DNA of 64,000 nucleotides from an uncultured Spirochaetaceae bacterium (GCA_902785455.1 CACZYY010000002.1:1-64000), one strand, 5' to 3'. Counted from the first letter of the stretch, positions 36,462 to 45,141 are shown. The notes: a model not told the origin generated them from the letters alone. A program made the numbers and translations.

Positions 36462-37790
36462 ATGAGTACTTTAATTGGTGTTGTTATTGTAGCTGCTTTT
36501 GGCGCACTTATTCTCTCGATAGCCACCCGCAAAAAGTCGGGCAAAAAGGGCAAGCAGAAGTCTCGTGCTCAGATTTTAAAGGAGTCTACTCGAAAACTTG
36601 CTCAGGATCCTCACAATCCGGATGCTCTCATGGCTTTGGGTGATTTGTATTACAACGAGCGTGCATGGGACAAAGCGTATCCGATTTACGAAACCCAGAT
36701 GAGCGTGGCTCCAGCCCACAAAGAAATTGACGTGTTCAAGGCATCGCTCAGGCAGGGAATTTGTGCGGTCAAACTTGACAAAATTCCCGAGTCGTTCAAA
36801 GGTTTGAGTACTGCTGTTCAGATTAATCCGAATGATTTTGAGGTCAACTTTTATCTTGGCCTGGCTTTCTATAAAAACAATGAATTTGACAAGGCTGTTC
36901 CCCGGTTCAAGCGTGTTGTGGTCGTAAAGCCAGAAGCTACCGGAATTGCCTCACCGCTTGGATTATCTCTTTATAAAGCAAAACATTACAAAGAATCCCT
37001 CCCGTATCTTAAACGTGCTTTGGACGAAAATCCAGAAAACAAAGAGGCTCTTTTTGCAATGGCCGACAGCATGAACGAAAGCGGCTACGGTGAAAAGGCA
37101 ATGAAAGTCTTTATGCACTTGCGTCCTGATCCGGAATTTGGAGCGAGGGCTTGTCTTGCGGCCGGCATGTTTCATTTAAAGCTTGGAGAGGCAGACAAGG
37201 CTGTTCAGGATTTTGAAATCGGTCTCAAACATCAGAATGTCGCGCCGGAAATCTCAATCGAAATCCGGTATCGTCTTGCGCTGGCTTATTTTGCCCAGAA
37301 GATTATCGGCAAGGGTATTGAATATTTGCAGTCAATTCAGGCTGTTAATCCGCAGTACAAAGATGTACCACAGCTGCTCGCGCGTTATTCTGAACTCAAT
37401 CAGAACAAAAACCTTCAGACTTATCTCATGGCAAGTTCAAGCGATTATGTTGCTCTGTGCCGAAAAATCGTACTTAAATTCTATCAGAAGGCAATTACAA
37501 AAATTGTTGATATTGCCGTAAAACCTGAGAATATCGAGATTCTGGTGAGCGTTGAATTTACGCGTTCCGAAGAGACTCATATTTTCAGATTCTACCGGAC
37601 GACTGGTGCTGTTGCTGATTTGTATGTGCGCGAGTTCCATGCACGTGTTACTGAAGCAAAGGCCGACAAGGGCGTATGTATCACAGCCGGTTTGTTCAGT
37701 GAAGAAGGCCGTAAATATGCAGAAGGCCGGCCTATTGATTTGGTAGATAAGACCGGCCTCGTTAAGATTTTGAAAAAGATTGATTCTTAG
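36462..37790 (+). CDS. Membrane-anchored TPR protein with a degenerate Mrr/restriction-endonuclease-like C-terminal domain
   Basis: 442 aa. Residues 3-21 are one TM helix (TLIGVVIVAAFGALILSIA) followed by a Lys-rich stretch, so most of the protein is probably cytoplasmic. Residues about 45-320 hold TPR-type helix pairs (ALMALGDLYYNERAWDKAYPIYE; FEVNFYLGLAFYKNNEFDKAV). The last 100 residues (VEFTRSEETHIFRFYR...KGVCITAGLFSEEGRKYAE...PIDLVDKTGLVKIL) resemble the Mrr catalytic fold, with the TAGLFS and A-x-x-x-PIDLVD blocks. The lysine expected in the Q-x-K position appears replaced (FRFYR), so it is probably non-catalytic. It may be a scaffold or nucleic-acid/protein-binding factor. Element B follows 12 nt after the stop. 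Confidence 0.75.
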   Translation: MSTLIGVVIVAAFGALILSIATRKKSGKKGKQKSRAQILKESTRKLAQDPHNPDALMALGDLYYNERAWDKAYPIYETQMSVAPAHKEIDVFKASLRQGICAVKLDKIPESFKGLSTAVQINPNDFEVNFYLGLAFYKNNEFDKAVPRFKRVVVVKPEATGIASPLGLSLYKAKHYKESLPYLKRALDENPENKEALFAMADSMNESGYGEKAMKVFMHLRPDPEFGARACLAAGMFHLKLGEADKAVQDFEIGLKHQNVAPEISIEIRYRLALAYFAQKIIGKGIEYLQSIQAVNPQYKDVPQLLARYSELNQNKNLQTYLMASSSDYVALCRKIVLKFYQKAITKIVDIAVKPENIEILVSVEFTRSEETHIFRFYRTTGAVADLYVREFHARVTEAKADKGVCITAGLFSEEGRKYAEGRPIDLVDKTGLVKILKKIDS

Positions 37791-37802
37791 CGCAGAAAAA
37801 TG

Positions 37803-37893
37803 CCCTGCAGGATGCAGGGTAGAAGCAAGGAGAGAATTTTCGTTAGAAAATTCTCGTAGGAATCAAAAAAGCCATGGACGGATTTTTTGTTCC
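37803..37893 (+). ncRNA. Three-hairpin RNA-like 3' element, copy B
   Basis: Hairpin 1 is CCCTGC-AGGAT-GCAGGG (37803-37819). Hairpin 2 is GAGAATTTTC-GTTA-GAAAATTCTC (37832-37855). Hairpin 3 is AAAAAAGCC-ATGGAC-GGATTTTTT (37865-37888, one mismatch). The linkers match copies A and C (AGAAGCAAGGA, GTAGGAATC). It lies between the convergent ends of the TPR gene and the acyltransferase gene. Confidence 0.65.
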
Positions 37894-37905
37894 ATGCCCT
37901 ATCGC

Positions 37906-38802
37906 TTAGCGCAACTTTTCGATTTTGTCGTGCTGCTCGTCAAAAATTTCCATGATGTGATCGATTACCTTTTGTTTTGGATCCGGCTCGTTCTCTGGGA
38001 GAGTTGCGAGATAATCCTTGCGGAACTGTTTGCAGTCAATAACCGGGCTTGCAGTGAAAATCTGAACGTCCGGTGCAACCAGGTCTGCGAGCATATCATC
38101 CGGGTTGTTCATGTCGATTGTGAGCGCGCTTCCGTTGATTGTTACCAAAATCATTATGTCAAACATTCTCAGGTATGAGTCAATTTCGCGCAAACCTCGT
38201 TTTGTCTCCGGGTGACCAGGGCGGTAGCGTGTGCCGCTTGGGAATACAAGAATAACTTCGCCGTCACGCTTGCATTTGTCCATTGCGCGCATTGCTGCGA
38301 GATTGATTGTGCGGGCGCGTTTTTCTTCTTCGATGCGTTCCTCTTCGGTCTGTGCGTTTGCTTCGGCTTTGTCGAGTGAGCGTGTAGGGTAGATTACGAC
38401 TCGTGTAAAGCTTTCTGCAAAGGCTCGTACAAGCGGATTGGCTTCGTTGAGCTTCATGCCGGCGATTGCGACGATTCGTTTTGAAAGGTCTTTGCCTTCT
38501 TCGCCCAAATCATGCTCCAAAAGATAGCATAGTGCTGGCAAATCGGTGTTGGAATAGTGCTCCATGAGAATAAGACCATGCTTTCCGCCTTTAACAGCGT
38601 CCAGGAATGCACGGAAATTTTCTTTGCCTTCAAGACGGCTTCCTTCTGCCATGTTTTCTGCAACAAGAGCATCCATGAATTTGCGTGTCTGCGGATTTTC
38701 TTTTTGATAAACATTTGTCTCATCGATTTTAGCCGCTGCTACTGAAACATTTGCGAGCGACTTGAACATGTCTGCGTATTTTTCGCGGATAGAAAGTGCC
38801 AT
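37906..38802 (-). CDS. PlsC-like acyltransferase
   Basis: ATG 38802 is preceded by GAGGAA and gives 298 aa; the upstream in-frame extension overlaps the tRNA-Ala terminator region and is unlikely. EHYSNTD fits the H-x4-D catalytic motif of glycerolipid acyltransferases, and FPSGTRYR fits the FPEGTRS substrate motif. The protein lacks an obvious TM segment. It probably acylates glycerol-3-phosphate or 1-acyl-glycerol-3-phosphate at the inner membrane face in phospholipid synthesis. It is followed by element B, and the upstream neighbour on the same strand is tRNA-Ala. Exact substrate is uncertain. Confidence 0.8.
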   Translation of the reverse strand: MALSIREKYADMFKSLANVSVAAAKIDETNVYQKENPQTRKFMDALVAENMAEGSRLEGKENFRAFLDAVKGGKHGLILMEHYSNTDLPALCYLLEHDLGEEGKDLSKRIVAIAGMKLNEANPLVRAFAESFTRVVIYPTRSLDKAEANAQTEEERIEEEKRARTINLAAMRAMDKCKRDGEVILVFPSGTRYRPGHPETKRGLREIDSYLRMFDIMILVTINGSALTIDMNNPDDMLADLVAPDVQIFTASPVIDCKQFRKDYLATLPENEPDPKQKVIDHIMEIFDEQHDKIEKLR

Positions 38803-38886
38803 AAATTCCTCTATAAGATATAATCCCTTTATTTTAAATCTGATATTGATTTTTAGCAAGTAAAAGGAAATATTGCTTTTAAAATA

Positions 38887-38914
38887 AAAAAATCCTGCTG
38901 ACAACAGGATTTTT
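38887..38914 (-). terminator. Terminator of tRNA-Ala
   Basis: On the minus strand AAAATCCTG-TTGT-CAGGATT-type stem (AATCCTG...CAGGATT) followed by a T-rich run, directly after the tRNA 3' end. Confidence 0.75.
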
Positions 38915-38986
38915 GGAGACGACCGGACTCGAACCGGCCACCCTTTGATTGCGAACCAAATGCTCTACCAGATGAGCTACGCCCCC
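38914..38986 (-). tRNA. tRNA-Ala (anticodon CGC)
   Basis: A 73-nt cloverleaf. The acceptor stem GGGGGCG pairs with CGTCTCC, including G3:U70, the alanine identity pair. The D-arm is GCTC...GAGC. The anticodon stem TTTGG/TCAAA has loop TTCGCAA, giving anticodon CGC. The T-arm is CCGG-TTCGAGT-CCGG and the discriminator is A. CCA is not encoded. It reads GCG codons. Confidence 0.96.
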
Positions 38987-39164
38987 ACGATGTATTTTTA
39001 TAGTATAGCATCGGAATGAAAAATTCAACTGCCATTCCGAGCCGGCTTTGTGCGGGCTTTACAGCTTTAACAGGCAATTGGCGACATCCATGTCGTGACA
39101 AGTTTTTGACAAGCAAAAACTTGCGGATTTATTTTCTTTGTGCCGCCTCCATGCGGCGCATTAA

Positions 39165-39671
39165 CTACAACTTCATTAAACAATTATGCTCCAGGTCAAT
39201 GATTCTCTGGTTGCGGCTTCCTCGGAAATTCAGCGTTAAGTCGCGCTCTTTTTCGATGTACGGGCCGTCAATCAGAATGTTTATACATGCAAGCATTCGG
39301 TTTGTGAATGGCGTGTGCTTGCGACCGTCGGCTGGGAGCAAATCTTTGTCGTAGAGATAGCCTGTGTAGCACCAGATATTTTTGTTCGGGAATTCTTTTT
39401 TGACGCGTTCCAAAAACGGTGCGAGAACTTCCTGATTTTCTTCTTCAAATGGCTCGCCGCCAAGCACCGTGAGACCTGCGATGTGATCTGGTTTTAAGGC
39501 TTCGATGATTTCAGCTTCGGTCTCTTTGGTGAAAGGTTTTCCGAAGTTGAAGTCCCATGTAATCTGATTGTGACATCCCTTGCAGTGGTTTCGGCAGCCA
39601 GAGACAAAAAGTGAAACACGAACGCCCAATCCGTCCGCAATATCGATTTTTTTAATTATTCCGTAGTTCAT
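39165..39671 (-). CDS. nrdG: Anaerobic ribonucleotide reductase activating protein
   Basis: 168-aa radical-SAM activase that installs the glycyl radical on NrdD. It shows CRNHCKGCHN (the C-x3-C-x2-C cluster motif), LTVLGGEPFEEEN and a WCYTGY strand. ATG 39671 gives the standard N-terminus MNYGIIKKIDIADG. The upstream GTG at 39695 would place the start within the hairpin stem. No Shine-Dalgarno is visible before 39671, and a strong intrinsic terminator sits just upstream (39675-39723). Expression may therefore depend on read-through or termination control, keeping NrdG low relative to NrdD. Downstream of the stop lies tRNA-Ala. Confidence 0.93.
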   Translation of the reverse strand: MNYGIIKKIDIADGLGVRVSLFVSGCRNHCKGCHNQITWDFNFGKPFTKETEAEIIEALKPDHIAGLTVLGGEPFEEENQEVLAPFLERVKKEFPNKNIWCYTGYLYDKDLLPADGRKHTPFTNRMLACINILIDGPYIEKERDLTLNFRGSRNQRIIDLEHNCLMKL

Positions 39672-39674
39672 GAC

Positions 39675-39723
39675 AAAAAAAATGCCGTGCCGCACTTAGA
39701 CTTTGCTTAGTGACCGCACGGCA
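39675..39723 (-). terminator. Intrinsic terminator between nrdD and nrdG
   Basis: On the minus strand TGCCGTGC...GCACGGCA closes an outer 8-bp stem, with CACT/AGTG inside, followed by eight T. The T-run ends 3 nt before the nrdG ATG. An AGGAG box lies before the hairpin (39726-39735 region) rather than next to the ATG. Confidence 0.8.
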
Positions 39724-39740
39724 ATCTCCTGATTTTTATT

Positions 39741-41918
39741 TTACAAGTGCAAGACTCGCTCTTTGATTTCCTGTGTGCGACCCTGATTCCAGTATTGTGT
39801 GCCGATGTAGCCGCATGTTCGGCGGGCTACGTTCATTGTGGCCTGGTCTTTGTTGCCGCAGTTAGGACATTGCCAGACGAGCTTGTTGTCGCTGTCGGTT
39901 ACGATCTGGATTTCGCCTGTGTAACCGCATTTCTGGCAGCAGTCACTCTTGGTGTTGAGCTCGGCGTACATGATGTTCTCGTAGATGTGTTTGAGAAGTG
40001 TCATGACGGCAGGAATGTTGTTTTCCATGTTTGGAACCTCAACATAGCTTACGGCACCGCCCGGAGAAAGCTCCTGGAACTGGCTCTCAAAGCTGAGTTT
40101 GGTGAATGCATCCATCTGCTCAGTAACGTGAACGTGATAGCTGTTCGTGATGTAGTTTTTGTCCGTAACACCAGGAATCTCACCGAATCGCTTTTTGAGG
40201 CATTTTGCGAATTTGTATGTGGTTGATTCAAGCGGAGTGCCATAGAGTGAGAATGCGATGTTTGACTCTGCCTTCCACTCAGCGCACTTTTCGTTGAGGT
40301 GCTTCATGATTTCGATTGCAAAAGGGGTTGCGCTTGGATCTGTATGCGGCTTTCCTGTCATGTAGCGTACGCATTCACACAAGCCTGCGTAACCCAAAGA
40401 AATTGTTGAGTAGCCGCCAAAAAGAAGCTTGTCGATTGTCTCACCCTTTTCGAGGCGGGCAAGGGCACCGTGCTGCCAGAGAATTGGAGCAACATCGCTT
40501 GGAGTGCCGAGCAATCGCTGGTGTCGGCGCATAAGTGCTTTGTGGCAGAGTTCAAGACGTTCATCGAAGATTTCCCAGAATGACTTGTAATCTCCGTTTG
40601 AAGAGCAGGCTACGTCTACAAGATTGATTGTGACTACGCCCTGATTGAAGCGGCCGTAATATTTTGGTTTGCCATGCTCGTCGAGATATGGTGTGAGGAA
40701 TGAGCGGCAGCCCATGCAAGGATAACAGTTTCCTTTGCCGTTTGCATCGACTTTGAGTTCGAGCATCTTCTTTTCGGAAATGTAATCTGGAACAAGGCGG
40801 CGTGCCGTACATTTTGCGGCAAGTTCTGTGAGTGAATAGTATTTTGAGCCTGGTTCGATGTTGTCCGGTTCGAGAACGTAAATGAGTTTTGGGAATGCCG
40901 GTGTGACCCAGAAGCCCTTTTCGTTTTTAACGCCCTGATAACGCTGTTTGAGCATTTCTTCGATAATCATGGCGAGGTCGGCCTTTTCCTGCTCGTTCTT
41001 TGCTTCGTTGAGATACATGAAGACTGTGATGAACGGAGACTGACCGTTTGTTGTCATGAGAGTGACGACCTGATACTGAATTGTCTGAACGCCGCGGGTG
41101 ATTTCGTCACGGATACGCATTTCGACGATTTTTTTGAACTGTTCGTCTGTGAATTTTACGCCTGTCTGCTCTTCGACGCGCATTGTCTCACGCTGGAACT
41201 TTTTGCGGCTTACTTCTACGAATGGAGCGAGGTGAGCCAGAGAAATTGACTGACCGCCGTACTGAGAAGAAGCGACCTGTGCGATAATCTGTGTTGCAAT
41301 ATTGCAGGCTGTTGAGAATGAATGAGGGGTATCAATCTTGGTGCCTGAAATAACTGTGCCGTTCTGAAGCATGTCTTCGAGATTGACCAGATCACAGTTG
41401 TGCATGTGCTGTGCGAAATAATCTGCATCGTGGAAGTGGATGAGACCTTCGTCGTGAGCCTTTACAATGTCTTCGTCCAAAAGGAATCGTTTGGTGATGT
41501 CTTTTGAAACTTCGCCTGCCATGTAGTCACGCTGAACTGAAACGACAGTTGAGTTTTTGTTGGAATTTTCCTGTTTGACTTCCTCGTTGTTGCATTCGAG
41601 AAGAGAAAGAATCTGTGAGTCAGTGGAATTTGCACGACGCATGAGCTGATGCTGGTAGCGGTATGTGATGTATTTTTTGGCGATGTCAAATGCGCCTGCC
41701 TTCATGATTGCTTTTTCGACCAAATCCTGAATGGCTTCAACGTTCATCTCGTGATTTTCTGCAGCACACTGCTTTTCGATATTCTCAGCAATGCTGTTGA
41801 TAGTGCTGCCTGCCAGCTGCTCCGACGGTGGAACCTCATTGTTCGCTTTTGAAATTGCCGTGATGATTTTTTTAAGATCGAAGACGACTTCTTCACCGTT
41901 GCGTTTAATAATTTTCAT
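39741..41918 (-). CDS. nrdD: Anaerobic ribonucleoside-triphosphate reductase
   Basis: 725 aa. ATG 41918 follows a strong GGAGGGG site; the longer reading from 42032 would run through the promoter region. Residues about 1-95 are an ATP-cone (MKIIKRNGEEVVFDLKKI) for allosteric control. The catalytic core follows, with LIHFHDADYFAQHMHNC. The C-terminus has the zinc site CQKCGY...CPNCGNKD and the glycyl-radical loop RRTCGYIGTQY. It makes dNTPs without oxygen, formate being the usual reductant in this class. NrdR-like boxes lie upstream and nrdG downstream beyond a terminator. It marks an anaerobic life style. Confidence 0.97.
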   Translation of the reverse strand: MKIIKRNGEEVVFDLKKIITAISKANNEVPPSEQLAGSTINSIAENIEKQCAAENHEMNVEAIQDLVEKAIMKAGAFDIAKKYITYRYQHQLMRRANSTDSQILSLLECNNEEVKQENSNKNSTVVSVQRDYMAGEVSKDITKRFLLDEDIVKAHDEGLIHFHDADYFAQHMHNCDLVNLEDMLQNGTVISGTKIDTPHSFSTACNIATQIIAQVASSQYGGQSISLAHLAPFVEVSRKKFQRETMRVEEQTGVKFTDEQFKKIVEMRIRDEITRGVQTIQYQVVTLMTTNGQSPFITVFMYLNEAKNEQEKADLAMIIEEMLKQRYQGVKNEKGFWVTPAFPKLIYVLEPDNIEPGSKYYSLTELAAKCTARRLVPDYISEKKMLELKVDANGKGNCYPCMGCRSFLTPYLDEHGKPKYYGRFNQGVVTINLVDVACSSNGDYKSFWEIFDERLELCHKALMRRHQRLLGTPSDVAPILWQHGALARLEKGETIDKLLFGGYSTISLGYAGLCECVRYMTGKPHTDPSATPFAIEIMKHLNEKCAEWKAESNIAFSLYGTPLESTTYKFAKCLKKRFGEIPGVTDKNYITNSYHVHVTEQMDAFTKLSFESQFQELSPGGAVSYVEVPNMENNIPAVMTLLKHIYENIMYAELNTKSDCCQKCGYTGEIQIVTDSDNKLVWQCPNCGNKDQATMNVARRTCGYIGTQYWNQGRTQEIKERVLHL

Positions 41919-41985
41919 GCCGTTTCCCCTCCAGACATCTCTAAGAGAATTTTTGTTTTTTTGAAAAAAAAGCTTGACAAAATTG

Positions 41986-42044
41986 AATTTGTGTGTAGTG
42001 TCTGACACCGTAATTATCGGCTGAATATACACTACCTATAGCGT
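41986..42044 (-). promoter_or_regulatory. NrdR-box-like sites upstream of nrdD
   Basis: ACACTACCTATAGCGT at 42029-42044 matches the NrdR consensus (ACAC-A/T-AT-AT-A/T-GTGT type) at most positions. A weaker site, AATTTGTGTGTAGTGT, ends at 42001. Start-to-start distance is 43 bp, about four helical turns. Known NrdR boxes come in phased pairs upstream of nrd operons. A TATATT-like -10 overlaps the better box. The intervening bases and 42045-42165 hold only A/T-rich sequence. Confidence 0.55.
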
Positions 42045-42167
42045 TTTTTTTATTAACTTTCCAAATCATAATTTTACATGCAAATTAAGTCAACCGGTTT
42101 TTTGCAGAAAGTCAGTAAAATCAAAAAATGTCGCTTTTTTCTAATCAAGTGGAAAACAGAAAAAAAA

Positions 42168-42206
42168 TAAAAAAAATCCCCGCTGTTTTTTTAATTTCAG
42201 CAGGGA
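42168..42206 (-). terminator. Terminator of the ammonia-lyase gene
   Basis: On the minus strand TCCCTGCTG...CAGCGGGGA, then a run of seven T. It starts 14 nt after the stop codon. Confidence 0.85.
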
Positions 42207-42219
42207 TAAGAATTTATGT

Positions 42220-43794
42220 TTATTCAAAAAGATTTGTTGATTTGAGCCATCGGGCGACGGTCTCGGCTTCTTTGTCCAAAGGCCTGTCATCCTCAACGAA
42301 CGCATTCATTTTTCGCACCTCGTCATGAACTTTTTGGGTGAACGGCGCAAAGTCTTTGATACCCGCAAGATCGACCGCCTGCATTGCCGCAAGAAGGTGT
42401 GTCGCGAACTGGAGGAAGACAAGCTCAATCTGCTCGGCGAATTTTCGTGCCGAGATTGTGCCCATGGAAACTTTGTCCTGATTGAGTGCTTCGGTTGGAG
42501 CCGAAGTGAGTGAAACCGGGAAGCAGTAGGTGGCAACTTCGCCACGGATTGCAGAAATCGTAATCTGAGCCGCCTTGAACCCCAATCGTAATCCCGCGCG
42601 CGGATGGTCAGCCGGCGTGTAAGGAATCAGGTTTTCGGTGAGTCCGTTGAATTTTCCGTCGATGATGATTTCAGCCTGCTTGTCGCTCAAATCCGCGATA
42701 TTTGCAAGTGCAGTCCTCATGTAATCGCAGGCTGCACAAATGTGTCCTCCGTAGAAATTTCCTGTGTTGTAAAGACGCTGTGCATCAATGTCCACAAGCG
42801 GATTATCGTTGGCGGAATTAAGTTCTTCTGTAATCATTTCGCGGGCAAAACGCAATGTGTCACGGTAAACGCCGTTAATTTGCGGTGCGCAGCGGATTGA
42901 ATATCTGTCCTGGATTTTATTCTGCTGGGCAACAAAGCCTTTCCCGTCAAGTTTTTCAATCTGATTCTTCAAAAAGTCTTCGTATTTCCAGACCCGTTTT
43001 GATTCTGAAATGATATTGTGGACGTAAACCGCGCTTTCCATCTGGCCGCGATGATTTTTAATCTGGCTCACTTTGGTGACGAAAGGCGTGTCCTTGCCAC
43101 GTGTGATTTCTGATGTTACCGCCGTGAGGAAGTCGGAGATGTTTGCAAGACGCTGGGCCTTTTTCCAGGCGAGGCAGGCAACTGCTGTCATGACGCTGGT
43201 TCCGTTCATCAAAGCAAGTCCTTCTTTTGCTTCGATTGGGAGCGGTTCCAGACCTTCGGCTTTAAGTGCCTCTGCTGCGGGAACAATTTTTCCTTTATAA
43301 TAAGCTTCCCTCTGACCCATAATCACGGCCGCAAGATATGAAAGAGGGGTGAGGTCCCCGGAAGCACCCACTGAGCCGAGCTGTGGAATCACCGGGATTA
43401 TGTCGTGGTTCAAAAGATTTACCATCATGCGGGCAAGTTCCGGCCTGATTGCCGAATGGCCGCCCTTTACGTTTCCGTTCAGGCGGGCAAGAATAACGGC
43501 ACGGCCTGTCTCATGATCGAATTTGGGGCCGAGACCGATTCCGTGATAAGCACAGATAACGCGCTGTAATTCTCCGGCTTTTTCAACGCTTATCTGGTTA
43601 TGGCAGCTGTCGCCAAAGTCAGTTGTTACGCCGTAAGTGGGCACGCCGGTAGCAATATAGTCTTCAAGGAATTTTCGTGATTTTTCCAGAGTCTCCCAGA
43701 ATTTTTTGTCAGTCGGGAGTGCGACTTCTTCATTTTTATAGGCAACGTCGCAGACATCTTCAATAGTAAGTTCATTTCCGTTGATGGTTTTCAT
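42220..43794 (-). CDS. hutH: Aromatic amino acid ammonia-lyase, probable histidine ammonia-lyase
   Basis: 524 aa. GSVGASGDLTPLSYLA holds the Ala-Ser-Gly that self-cyclises into the MIO cofactor. GVTTDFGDS and the QNKIQDRYSIRC and SANDNPLVD segments are also family-typical. The enzyme releases ammonia from histidine (to urocanate) or an aromatic amino acid. The selectivity-loop region reads ICAYHGIGLGP instead of the common SHAAGVG of histidine enzymes, so the substrate is not certain; PAL/TAL-like activity is possible. No hutU, hutI or hutG gene is nearby, unlike most hut operons. The start ATG 43794 has no strong ribosome-binding site. A terminator follows. Confidence 0.82.
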   Translation of the reverse strand: MKTINGNELTIEDVCDVAYKNEEVALPTDKKFWETLEKSRKFLEDYIATGVPTYGVTTDFGDSCHNQISVEKAGELQRVICAYHGIGLGPKFDHETGRAVILARLNGNVKGGHSAIRPELARMMVNLLNHDIIPVIPQLGSVGASGDLTPLSYLAAVIMGQREAYYKGKIVPAAEALKAEGLEPLPIEAKEGLALMNGTSVMTAVACLAWKKAQRLANISDFLTAVTSEITRGKDTPFVTKVSQIKNHRGQMESAVYVHNIISESKRVWKYEDFLKNQIEKLDGKGFVAQQNKIQDRYSIRCAPQINGVYRDTLRFAREMITEELNSANDNPLVDIDAQRLYNTGNFYGGHICAACDYMRTALANIADLSDKQAEIIIDGKFNGLTENLIPYTPADHPRAGLRLGFKAAQITISAIRGEVATYCFPVSLTSAPTEALNQDKVSMGTISARKFAEQIELVFLQFATHLLAAMQAVDLAGIKDFAPFTQKVHDEVRKMNAFVEDDRPLDKEAETVARWLKSTNLFE

Positions 43795-43907
43795 AATGCT
43801 TTAAGTTTAGAGATTTTTTGTTAAGTGGTAAATTGTTTTTATGGATAAAATTCTGCATTTTTGCTACAATTTTCGAAATTATCTTAAAACTGAGTACGGA
43901 GTAAAAT

Positions 43908-44252
43908 ATGAAAATAGCAAAAATCCTTACAATTACAGCAGCATCGCTTTTTATGATTTCGGCTGTTCCTGCGTTTTCTGCAAAAAAATCTGATTCCGCT
44001 TCACAGAAAGTTGAAAAGTCAGCAAAAGACAAAAAAAAGGCAACAAAATCTTCTAAAAAAGAGGCAGAATCTAAAGTGGATGATTCTAACGAAGAATTTG
44101 CGGAAGCTGGAAAAGCTGTAGGCAACGCCGGAAAGGAAGTCGGCCATGCTGCCAAAAAAGCCGGAAAGGAGATCGGTTCAGCAGCAAAGTCTTTCGGCAA
44201 AAGCTTCAAAGAAGCATTTTCTTCTGATTCATCTGATTCTAACAAAGACTAG
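43908..44252 (+). CDS. Small secreted Lys/Ser/Ala-rich protein
   Basis: 114 aa. The signal peptide of about 24 residues (MKIAKILTITAASLFMISAVPAFSA) is followed by a low-complexity Lys/Ser/Asp-rich part and an amphipathic section with repeated GKE(V/I)G-x-AAKKAGK units, like LEA or histone-H1-like helices. CGGAGT precedes the ATG. The opposite-strand frame is a shadow. No family is recognised. A hairpin follows the stop. It is divergent from the ammonia-lyase gene and upstream of kduI. Confidence 0.7.
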   Translation: MKIAKILTITAASLFMISAVPAFSAKKSDSASQKVEKSAKDKKKATKSSKKEAESKVDDSNEEFAEAGKAVGNAGKEVGHAAKKAGKEIGSAAKSFGKSFKEAFSSDSSDSNKD

Positions 44253-44253
44253 C

Positions 44254-44274
44254 TTGTCAGGCTCTTCCTGACAA
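44254..44274 (+). terminator. Hairpin between the small secreted protein gene and kduI
   Basis: TTGTCAGG-CTCTT-CCTGACAA, 8 bp, no T-run; may be a weak terminator or processing site. Confidence 0.4.
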
Positions 44275-44298
44275 TAGCAATCTTTCAGGAGATTTTAC

Positions 44299-45141
44299 AT
44301 GGATATTCGTTACTCAACAGGAAAAGAGCCGTTCAAAAGAATGACTACAGAAGAAATTCGTGATGAATTTCTCATCGAAAACATTTTCATCAAAAATGAC
44401 GTTACTGCGGTTTACAGCCACATCGACCGAATCGTAACTTTGGGCTGTATGCCTGTTGACGAGACAGTTAAGCTCGACAAAAACATCGACGCAATGAAAG
44501 ATTTTGGCGTTGACTTCTTCTTGCAGCGTCGTGAGCTTGGCATGATTAACATCGGCGGTGACGGTGTTGTCGTTGCAGACGGAAAAACTTACGAAATCAA
44601 ACACTACGATGCACTTTATCTCGGTGCCGGCACAAAAGAAGTCACACTGGCTTCAAAAGATGCAAAAAATCCAGCAAAATTCTACATGAACTCAACACCG
44701 GCTCACTGCACTTACCCAAGCCGAATCATCACTTATGAGCAGGCAAATCACGTTCACATGGGAAGCCAGGCTGAGTCAAACGACCGCACAATCAATCAGT
44801 ACATTCACCCTTCGATCCTCGATACATGTCAGCTTTCAATGGGCATGACACACCTGGAGACAGGCTCTGTATGGAACACAATGCCGGCTCACACTCACGA
44901 GCGACGCATGGAAGTTTACTTCTACTTCGACTTCCCAGAGGATCAGATTGTATTCCACTTCATGGGCGAGCCAAACCAGACACGCCACATCGTAATGCAC
45001 AACAACGAGGCTGTAATCAACCCAAGCTGGAGCATCCACTCAGGCTGCGGCACAAGCAACTACACCTTCATCTGGAGCATGGGCGGCGAAAACCGCACCT
45101 ACACAGACCAGGACTGGATCCGCACTCCTGACCTGCGATAG
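44299..45141 (+). CDS. kduI: 5-dehydro-4-deoxy-D-glucuronate isomerase
   Basis: 280 aa, full length for KduI, which converts 5-keto-4-deoxyuronate to 2,5-diketo-3-deoxygluconate in the breakdown of pectin- or glycosaminoglycan-derived unsaturated uronates. The cupin metal site reads MPAHTHERRMEVYFYF, with further conserved MDIRYSTGKEPF, INIGGDGVV and SWSIHSGCGTSNY. CAGGAG lies 9 bp before ATG 44299. It has no kduD, kdgK or polysaccharide lyase next to it, so the rest of the pathway must be elsewhere. It suggests use of dietary uronides. Confidence 0.95.
   Translation: MDIRYSTGKEPFKRMTTEEIRDEFLIENIFIKNDVTAVYSHIDRIVTLGCMPVDETVKLDKNIDAMKDFGVDFFLQRRELGMINIGGDGVVVADGKTYEIKHYDALYLGAGTKEVTLASKDAKNPAKFYMNSTPAHCTYPSRIITYEQANHVHMGSQAESNDRTINQYIHPSILDTCQLSMGMTHLETGSVWNTMPAHTHERRMEVYFYFDFPEDQIVFHFMGEPNQTRHIVMHNNEAVINPSWSIHSGCGTSNYTFIWSMGGENRTYTDQDWIRTPDLR

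Noticed and set aside
43772-44245. 157-aa reverse-strand frame over the small secreted protein gene
   Set aside because: The plus-strand frame has a signal peptide and ribosome-binding site; the reverse product is Ser/Ala/Phe-rich artefact of Lys/Glu codons.
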